Positions 1-5,348 of a stretch of DNA of 5,348 nucleotides are shown here, in pieces (positions within the stretch are counted from its first letter, which is position 1; each line of letters starts with the position of its first letter). Below the pieces are notes generated by a model, which did not search any database, was not told the DNA's origin, and worked only from the letters and a program-made list of their open reading frames with translations. The translations under genes and the position numbers were made by a program. This DNA comes from an uncultured Porphyromonadaceae bacterium. Lineage in GTDB: Bacteria > Bacteroidota > Bacteroidia > Bacteroidales > Muribaculaceae. The stretch covers positions 1 through 5,348 of the forward strand of contig CABUTY010000117.1 in the NCBI GenBank assembly GCA_902494595.1, written 5' to 3'.

Positions 1-1025
1 CCGAGCTGCTTACTGCAGAAGATGTCAGGATGAGCATTCGGGGTGTGGCCAGCGGCATCACCGTCGGCAAAGACTCTGTTGTGATTCCTATGGATGCCTT
101 CTGCATGATTGAGAACGATGACCTCATCATTGCCGAGATATTTTTCTCCGGTACCCTCCAAAGCTCCGGAAACCAGTATTATGGCGATGATTACATCAAG
201 CTATACAACAATAGCGACCATACCATCTATGCCGACGGTATCACTATATTTGAGAGCGATTTTCTGACAACCGACAAGTATGACTATACTCCCGACATCA
301 TGGCGGAGGCGGTGAGCGTGGATGCTCTGTATACAGTGCCCGGAAGCGGCAAAGAACATCCCGTCGAACCTGGTGAATATTTCCTTATCGCCGACACCGG
401 CATTGACCATCGCGTCAGCAATCCCAACTCCTTCGACCTCTCACATGCCCACTTCGAATGGTATGACCAGTCAACAGTGCCTTCAAGCCTCGATGTCGAT
501 GGCCCTGTCGCAAATCTTGACAAATGGTATTGTTACACACGTTCGTTCTGGATGCTCCACAACCGTGGATTCAAAGCTTATGGCATAGCAAGAATACCGG
601 TTGCCAAAGATGATTATCTTGCTGAATTTAGATATGATTACGATTATGTGATAGACACTTCCGCGGGAACGTTCCCGATGACAGGTACGGCTTACAAGAT
701 TCCCAACGAATGGGTGATGGATATAGTCAACCTCAGCATCCCTTCCGGATACGTCTGGAATGTGTCTTCACCAAAGCTCGATATGGGATGGACTCACTGC
801 GGCGAGGTCGACAAGGACAAGAACCGTTTCTTCAAGAGCGTGCGCCGCAAGCTCCTCTACCTGCGTGCCGACGGTAAGCCTGTCTTCAAAGATACCAACA
901 ATTCCACCCTCGACTTCAATGCCGACTGTGTCCCGTCGGAAATCGAAATCCAGGGCACTGCTGTAGATATCAATGGTACCAAATGCACGAAGATAACTTA
1001 TGACGGTGTCACGCCGGTAAAATAA
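1..1025 (+). CDS. DUF4876 domain-containing protein, 5' end cut by window edge
   Basis: The frame is open from base 3 to tandem TAA TAA stops at 1023-1028. The first ATG (base 30) is unlikely to be the true start: codons 3-29 read ELLTAEDVR in frame, no signal peptide follows the ATG, and the sequence there is already beta-strand-like. Residue numbers below count from that Met. Residues 33-60 (IIAEIFFSG, then DDYIKLYNN) resemble the opening of a lamin-tail-like beta-sandwich. They are followed by YADG (67-70), TPDIM (87-91), VPGSGK (103-108) and VEPGEYFLI (112-120). NPNSFDLS (131-138), FEWYD (142-146), NLDKWYCYT (162-170) and LHNRGFKAY (176-184) match my memory of the DUF4876 family. Family members usually carry an N-terminal lipoprotein signal, here outside the window, so a surface lipoprotein is inferred. 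No biochemical role is established that I know of. It precedes the barrel gene by 16 nt, suggesting co-transcription. The family call is fairly sure; the function is unknown. Confidence 0.85.
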   Translation, partial: ELLTAEDVRMSIRGVASGITVGKDSVVIPMDAFCMIENDDLIIAEIFFSGTLQSSGNQYYGDDYIKLYNNSDHTIYADGITIFESDFLTTDKYDYTPDIMAEAVSVDALYTVPGSGKEHPVEPGEYFLIADTGIDHRVSNPNSFDLSHAHFEWYDQSTVPSSLDVDGPVANLDKWYCYTRSFWMLHNRGFKAYGIARIPVAKDDYLAEFRYDYDYVIDTSAGTFPMTGTAYKIPNEWVMDIVNLSIPSGYVWNVSSPKLDMGWTHCGEVDKDKNRFFKSVRRKLLYLRADGKPVFKDTNNSTLDFNADCVPSEIEIQGTAVDINGTKCTKITYDGVTPVK

Positions 1026-1041
1026 TAATCTGCAGACAGAT

Positions 1042-2490
1042 ATGGAGGGAGGAAAGAATAGGATAATCACGGCGTTGGGGGTGTTGATGAGTTTCACCGC
1101 GGTAAGTCATGGCTCCGATATAATCGGCCGCTATATAAGCTACGGGTCACCTTATCGTGAGATGTTGGCATACTGCTATGCCAATCCGGCGCTGATGCAG
1201 TGCCGTGCCGATTCGAGCCTCACTTCCATATCCGTTGCCCTCCGGGGTATATCTGCCGACGGTGTTGTCGACCCTCAACGCGGTGCCGGATCCGCCGGAT
1301 GGCTTTTCAATGCCGAAACTTACACCAAGTATAAATCATCCACCCTGTGTGGAAGCGCATCCTACAACCACGAGAAGAACTTCGATGTGGTATGGAATGA
1401 GACTGCCGACATTGACATTGTCTATCCATATGTCACTGCCGATTCTGTGGGCGGCGCCATCACCGGGGAGGTCTATTCTTTCCAGGGAGGCTATGCCGAC
1501 GGACATGGCCGTTGGAAATGGGGCATCACCGCCGATTACAAGGCAGGTCTTTACTACCGCAAGGTCGACCCGCGGCCCCGCAATGTCTCGGGGCTGCTAC
1601 ATATCTCCGCCGGCGCCGCATTCTCTGTAATTCACGGATATGATGCCGCCCTGGCAATTGACTTCAGGAAATACCGGCAGTCGTCAGACATTGAATTCAA
1701 GAGCGAACTCGGTGTGGAGAAAATATATCATCTCACGGGTCTGGGCACCCGTTACAAGCGTTTCGACGGCCTGGGTGCATCGTCGTATTACGACGGTGCC
1801 GAGTATGGCGTATCGTTGACCCTCTTCCCGTCGGCAACCGCCGGCGCCGTCGCCTCGGTCGATTTATCTCGTTTTTCCTTTCATAAGGTGCTTGTCGACC
1901 TTAATAAGCTTCCATTGGTGGATGTGCGTCATGACAGGCTGCATGCCTCAGCTGGATGGCGCGGCCACAACGGCATGAACAGATGGTGTCTCTTGGCTGA
2001 TGTCGATTGCTATCACAGAGTGGGCACGGAGAATATTTTCGGCTCCGCCGCTGTCTCTAACTATCCCAAGGTCGGGGAAATTGAGACATACTTCGATACC
2101 AGGACACTTGCGGGTGTACATGGCCTCTGGCAATATATGTTGCGTTATGGCGGTTATGTGGCGCTGTCGGCTCGTTTGGAGTATGCCCGTCGGAAGCAGC
2201 AACATGCCGTGGCCGGGATTGTTCTCTACGAAAATACCTTTTCACCATCGCTGAATGTCTCCATGGCGATACCATTGGGAAAACGGTTCGCGATGAAATC
2301 GCAAATATTCGCCTACGCAGACTTGGCTTCCCGCGACTCACGGTCGCTGAGGTGCGGGTTCATGGCGGAGACTATTTACAGAATAAGCAGCCGTTATGCC
2401 CTCGGGATATCGGCGCAGGGGAGTGCCGCCCGTATCGCAGGTGACGTCAATTCACTCGCCGGCACGGCAGCGGTATCTTTCTACCTATAA
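1042..2490 (+). CDS. DUF6850 family outer-membrane beta-barrel protein
   Basis: A complete 482-aa protein. Residues 1-24 form a Sec signal peptide: Lys5 and Arg7, a hydrophobic stretch (IITALGVLMSFTAV), and likely cleavage after SHG. There is no lipobox Cys. The mature chain is rich in Tyr, Gly and Ser, with alternating polar/hydrophobic segments to the C-terminus, which ends AAVSFYL like a barrel-closing strand. Landmarks that match my memory of DUF6850 are VWNET (117-121), YPYVTADSVGG (128-138), KVDPRPRN (174-181) and LGVEKIYHLTGLG (223-235). No N-terminal plug or CarboxypepD-regulatory-like domain is visible, so it is not itself a TonB-dependent receptor. ATG 1042 is chosen because it gives a full signal peptide; the next in-frame ATG (1087) would remove the positive charges and most of the hydrophobic core. 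The gene lies 16 nt after the DUF4876 gene and 16 nt before the peptidase gene. The role is unknown; a channel or a partner of a neighbouring receptor is possible. Confidence 0.87.
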   Translation: MEGGKNRIITALGVLMSFTAVSHGSDIIGRYISYGSPYREMLAYCYANPALMQCRADSSLTSISVALRGISADGVVDPQRGAGSAGWLFNAETYTKYKSSTLCGSASYNHEKNFDVVWNETADIDIVYPYVTADSVGGAITGEVYSFQGGYADGHGRWKWGITADYKAGLYYRKVDPRPRNVSGLLHISAGAAFSVIHGYDAALAIDFRKYRQSSDIEFKSELGVEKIYHLTGLGTRYKRFDGLGASSYYDGAEYGVSLTLFPSATAGAVASVDLSRFSFHKVLVDLNKLPLVDVRHDRLHASAGWRGHNGMNRWCLLADVDCYHRVGTENIFGSAAVSNYPKVGEIETYFDTRTLAGVHGLWQYMLRYGGYVALSARLEYARRKQQHAVAGIVLYENTFSPSLNVSMAIPLGKRFAMKSQIFAYADLASRDSRSLRCGFMAETIYRISSRYALGISAQGSAARIAGDVNSLAGTAAVSFYL

Positions 2491-2506
2491 CAACAATACA
2501 ATTTAT
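2491..2506 (+). promoter_or_regulatory. AT-rich leader before the M16 peptidase start, no Shine-Dalgarno
   Basis: The 16 nt between the barrel stop (TAA, 2488-2490) and ATG 2507 are almost all A, T and C, with no GGAG-like stretch. A/T-rich, weakly structured leaders without Shine-Dalgarno sequences are usual for Bacteroidota and support ATG 2507 as the start. I see no -33/-7 promoter of the Bacteroidota TTTG / TAnnTTTG type here or in the 3' end of the preceding gene. Confidence 0.4.
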
Positions 2507-5338
2507 ATGACAACCAAAAAAAGACAACTGATTAGTGCCCTTATGCTTGCCGCCACGGCCGGTGGAGGATACGCCGCCAATCCCATACCGATGGATACGG
2601 CCATCCGCTATGGAAAGTTGCCCAACGGGCTTACCTATTATGTACGGCACAACGCCACTCCCAAGGGGCAGGCCGACTTCTTCCTCGCCCAGGCCGTGGG
2701 TTCTGTCAATGAGGAGGAGAATCAGCGCGGCCTCGCTCACTTCCTCGAGCACATGTGCTTTAACGGCACTCGCCATTTCCCCGGCAATTCCCTGATCTCC
2801 TGGCTCGAATCGGTAGGGGTGAAGTTCGGTGCCAATCTCAATGCATATACCTCGACCGACGAGACTGTATATAATATATGCGATGTGCCGGTGAGGCGCA
2901 CTTCCACCGTTGACTCGTGTCTTTTGATTCTCCGCGACTGGAGCGGCGACCTTACCCTCGACCCCAAGGAGATTGACGATGAGAGGGGAGTGGTCAAAGG
3001 GGAGTACCGCCAGCGTAACAGCGGGGCCGCCAACCGATTGCTCGAGAAGGCTGCCCCCGTTGTATATAGCCAGGGCATCTATGGCAATCGGATGCCTATA
3101 GGGCTTATGAGTGTTATCGACAGTATCAAACCCTCCGAGCTTGCCGACTATTATCATAAATGGTATCATCCGCGTAATCAATGCGTGGTAGTGGTGGGCG
3201 ACATCGATCCGGACGCCGTGGTGAAGAATATTTCGGAGCTGTGGAAATCATTTCCGGAGCATGCCGGCCAGACTGTGGCGACACTTCCCGAAGTGGCGCC
3301 GAACGAAGGGATGATTGCCACCGTGCAACGAGATGAGGAGCAGGGCGCCCCAATGGTGCAGCTATGGCTCAAGCATGATGGAGTAGCCGATGATGAACTG
3401 AACACCATCGCCTCTCTACGACGTGACATGACAGCGCAGCTTGTCACCACCATGCTCGTGGACCGCTTTGACTCCCGTGAGGCGTTGCCTGGAATCCCTT
3501 ATGCCTCCATCGGTATTGGCGACAGGCGGTTCTTACTTTCGCGTGGACAGCAGGCTTTGATGCTCTCGGCAAAACCTTTTGCCGGCAAAGAAACCGCTAC
3601 GGTCGTAGTAATGGCGCAGGAATTGAAACGAGCTGCCGCAAAGGGTTTCCTCGACTCGGAACTCCGCCGTGCTAAAATCGACGCCCGTGCCGGCGTTGAG
3701 GAGATATTGGCCGGTTGCGGTGACATCTCCAACACTTCTTACGCCCGTGAATATGTAGACCATTTCCTCAACGGCGGTCCTCTTCCGTCAAAAACCGCAT
3801 GGTGCAAGATGATGAGAGGTGTAATTTCTGGCATCTCTCTGGATGATGTCAACGCATATATCCGGGAGGTGGTCAGCGACAATGGCGACAATACGGTAAT
3901 GCTGGCGTATATGCCTGAAAGCGACGACAATGTGACTGCCACAGGGTTACGTGAGGCTTATGATGGCGTCTACGGCATGATGTTGGCCGATTATCATGAT
4001 GCGGTATCCGATACTCCACTGCTCGCTGAATTGCCGACACCCGGACATATCGTCAGCGAGTCAGCCGACCCGAAGTTCGGTTCCGCCACCATAACCCTCT
4101 CCAACGGCATCAAGGTCCGTTACCGTTATAATGACAAGAAGATGGATCAGGTACTGGTGCGCGGTTGCTCGCCGGGTGGATTCTCGGTCAGTTATAATCC
4201 TGCCGATGCCGCCCTTTATCAGTTGGCCGACGATGTCCTCGCCGTTTCCGCTTATGGCCCTTTTACCGGCACCCAACTCCGCAAACGTCTCGCCGGCAAG
4301 AATGCGCGTGCATCTCTGTCAATAGATAAAGTGGAGGAGAAGGTAGAGGCTTCCACTACGCGCAACGACCTCGAGACGGCTTTCCAGCTGTTATATCTCA
4401 AGCTTACTGACCCGCGAAAGGATTCTGTAGCTTTCCGGAATCTGCTCGCCGCCAAACGCGACAGGATTCTTTCTCAGTCTGCCAATCCTACTTTCGCCAT
4501 GGCCGACTCTATACATGCTTATGTGTTTCAACGTCATCCTTTCGAGGCGAAAATCTCCGAAAAGATGATTGACGATATCAATTACGACCGAGTGCTCGCA
4601 CTGCATCGCGACCGTTTTGGCGACATGTCGGATTTCATTTTCTATGTAACCGGTGATTTCGACACCGACTCGCTGCGGACCTATGCATGCCGTTATCTGG
4701 CTGCCTTGCCTGCCGCCGGCAGAATAGAAAAAGGACTCGATACCGGTTTCGGTTATGCTCAGGGTCGCGAAAAACGTTCTTTCTCCATGCCCATGAAGGA
4801 ACCGCAGTCCATTTGCTATACGTTCTATAACTCCCCCTCGGAGTATAATCTGCAGAATGTGGTGACAGGGCATATAGCCGGCGAGGTGCTGCACGGCAAA
4901 CTCCTTGCCGACCTGCGCGAAAATCGCGGATGGACTTATGGCATTCAGTCGCATGTAGGTATCTCCGCCGGTTATAACGGTGGCAAGGAGGCATCAGTCA
5001 TAATGCCTGTATATATACGCGTACAGCCGGAGAATGCCGACTCCACTTTCGAAGTGGTGGCTAGCACTGTGGAAGACATGGCCGATCCTGCCAACATCTC
5101 CGCCGACGAAATAGCCAAGGCTGTCGGTTACATGGAGAAGAATCATATCGCTGCCGCCGACGACAATGCTTACTGGCTGACCGTGTTGCGCATGTACGAC
5201 CGTTTTGGAAAAGACATGCATTCCGGATATCTTGACATTGTAAAATGTGTGAGACCTCGTGATGTGGCCGAATTTGTGAGGAAAAAACTGTTGAAAGGCA
5301 ACCGCCTGCAACTCGAGATGAAACCCTCTGAAGATTAG
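2507..5338 (+). CDS. Secreted M16 family zinc metallopeptidase (PqqL/insulinase-like)
   Basis: A 943-aa, two-repeat M16 peptidase with a Sec signal peptide (KKRQ, then a hydrophobic stretch, cleavage near GYA/A23) and no lipobox, so probably soluble in the periplasm. The first catalytic domain (about 36-190) has the inverted zinc motif HFLEH (H78, E81, H82). The distal Glu is most likely E166 in GVVKGE, with the conserved E159 seven residues before it. NAYTSTDETVY (112-122) is the usual substrate-strand motif. The first M16_C domain follows (about 210-390, YYHKWYHPRNQ then VVVVGDID at 227-234). The second half (about 526-940) lacks HxxEH, as is normal for the family. It keeps YVTGDFD (713-719) and the Arg/Tyr pair in LRENRGWTYG (R804, Y811), spaced as R824/Y831 in insulin-degrading enzyme. 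Length and plan resemble E. coli PqqL. It should cleave short or unfolded peptides inside a closed chamber. The frame is open back to ATG 2396, but that start overlaps the barrel gene and would bury the signal peptide, so ATG 2507 is preferred. The substrate is unknown. Confidence 0.94.
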   Translation: MTTKKRQLISALMLAATAGGGYAANPIPMDTAIRYGKLPNGLTYYVRHNATPKGQADFFLAQAVGSVNEEENQRGLAHFLEHMCFNGTRHFPGNSLISWLESVGVKFGANLNAYTSTDETVYNICDVPVRRTSTVDSCLLILRDWSGDLTLDPKEIDDERGVVKGEYRQRNSGAANRLLEKAAPVVYSQGIYGNRMPIGLMSVIDSIKPSELADYYHKWYHPRNQCVVVVGDIDPDAVVKNISELWKSFPEHAGQTVATLPEVAPNEGMIATVQRDEEQGAPMVQLWLKHDGVADDELNTIASLRRDMTAQLVTTMLVDRFDSREALPGIPYASIGIGDRRFLLSRGQQALMLSAKPFAGKETATVVVMAQELKRAAAKGFLDSELRRAKIDARAGVEEILAGCGDISNTSYAREYVDHFLNGGPLPSKTAWCKMMRGVISGISLDDVNAYIREVVSDNGDNTVMLAYMPESDDNVTATGLREAYDGVYGMMLADYHDAVSDTPLLAELPTPGHIVSESADPKFGSATITLSNGIKVRYRYNDKKMDQVLVRGCSPGGFSVSYNPADAALYQLADDVLAVSAYGPFTGTQLRKRLAGKNARASLSIDKVEEKVEASTTRNDLETAFQLLYLKLTDPRKDSVAFRNLLAAKRDRILSQSANPTFAMADSIHAYVFQRHPFEAKISEKMIDDINYDRVLALHRDRFGDMSDFIFYVTGDFDTDSLRTYACRYLAALPAAGRIEKGLDTGFGYAQGREKRSFSMPMKEPQSICYTFYNSPSEYNLQNVVTGHIAGEVLHGKLLADLRENRGWTYGIQSHVGISAGYNGGKEASVIMPVYIRVQPENADSTFEVVASTVEDMADPANISADEIAKAVGYMEKNHIAAADDNAYWLTVLRMYDRFGKDMHSGYLDIVKCVRPRDVAEFVRKKLLKGNRLQLEMKPSED

Positions 5339-5348
5339 GAATGCGCTC

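Noticed and set aside
30..1025. ATG at base 30 as the true start of the first gene
   Set aside because: The frame stays open to the left edge, the region upstream of the ATG shows no start-like leader, and the resulting N-terminus has no signal peptide although the family is expected to be exported.
1044..1056. Purine-rich GGAGGGAGGAAAG tract resembling a Shine-Dalgarno site
   Set aside because: It lies inside the first codons of the barrel gene. The in-frame start candidates downstream (TTG 1075, ATG 1087) are too distant and would destroy the signal peptide, so it is probably only Glu-Gly-Gly-Lys coding sequence.
2396..2506. 37-codon N-terminal extension of the M16 peptidase from ATG 2396
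   Set aside because: It overlaps the 3' end of the barrel gene in another frame, has an Arg/Ser/Pro-rich non-signal composition typical of out-of-frame translation, and would bury a good signal peptide that starts at 2507.
2447..3181. 244-codon open frame on the - strand
   Set aside because: It lies opposite the end of the barrel gene and the catalytic region of the M16 gene. The + strand frame has clear family motifs; the antisense product shows no recognisable domain.
4085..4560. Loss of the HxxEH zinc motif in the second M16 repeat as a sign of degeneration
   Set aside because: Two-repeat M16 enzymes normally keep the zinc motif only in the first half. The second half here retains the expected Arg/Tyr pair, so this is ordinary for the family.
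1024..4857. The 12-mer ATAATCTGCAGA occurs near 1024 and again near 4846
   Set aside because: One shared 12-mer is about what chance predicts in 5.3 kb. The second copy is inside coding sequence and no flanking similarity extends it.
4391..4954. 187-codon open frame on the - strand
   Set aside because: It lies entirely opposite the conserved second M16 half, which explains the sequence. There is no recognisable family or start context.

Overview
The window suggests a member of the Bacteroidales, most plausibly a gut lineage with moderate GC such as Muribaculaceae. This is inferred from three things: the protein families present (DUF4876 and DUF6850 are, to my knowledge, Bacteroidota families), AT-rich gene leaders without Shine-Dalgarno sequences, and coding DNA near 50% GC by eye. 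The exact genus cannot be read from this sequence.

Layout: all coding capacity is on the + strand in three closely packed genes. Bases 1-1025 are the 3' part of a gene for a DUF4876-type protein, whose reading frame runs off the left edge. Bases 1042-2490 encode a complete DUF6850-type outer-membrane beta-barrel protein of 482 aa. Bases 2507-5338 encode a complete secreted M16-family zinc metallopeptidase of 943 aa with two M16 repeats, intact catalytic motifs in the first half and an intact Arg/Tyr pair in the second. The two intergenic gaps are each 16 nt, and neither contains a promoter or terminator I can recognise, so the genes probably form one operon. Only 10 nt follow the last stop codon.

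How they may work together: two of the three products carry clear Sec-type signal peptides and the third is probably a surface lipoprotein whose N-terminus lies outside the window. The set therefore reads as an envelope module: a surface beta-sandwich protein, an outer-membrane barrel and a periplasmic peptidase. From memory, DUF4876 genes in Bacteroidota often sit beside TonB-dependent receptor genes, so a receptor gene may lie just upstream. A reasonable but unproven hypothesis is an uptake system for a peptide or protein ligand. It would be similar in logic to the FusA/FusC ferredoxin import system or PqqL/YddB, where a periplasmic M16 protease processes what a TonB-dependent receptor brings in. 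No RNA genes, mobile elements, CRISPR arrays or significant repeats were found.
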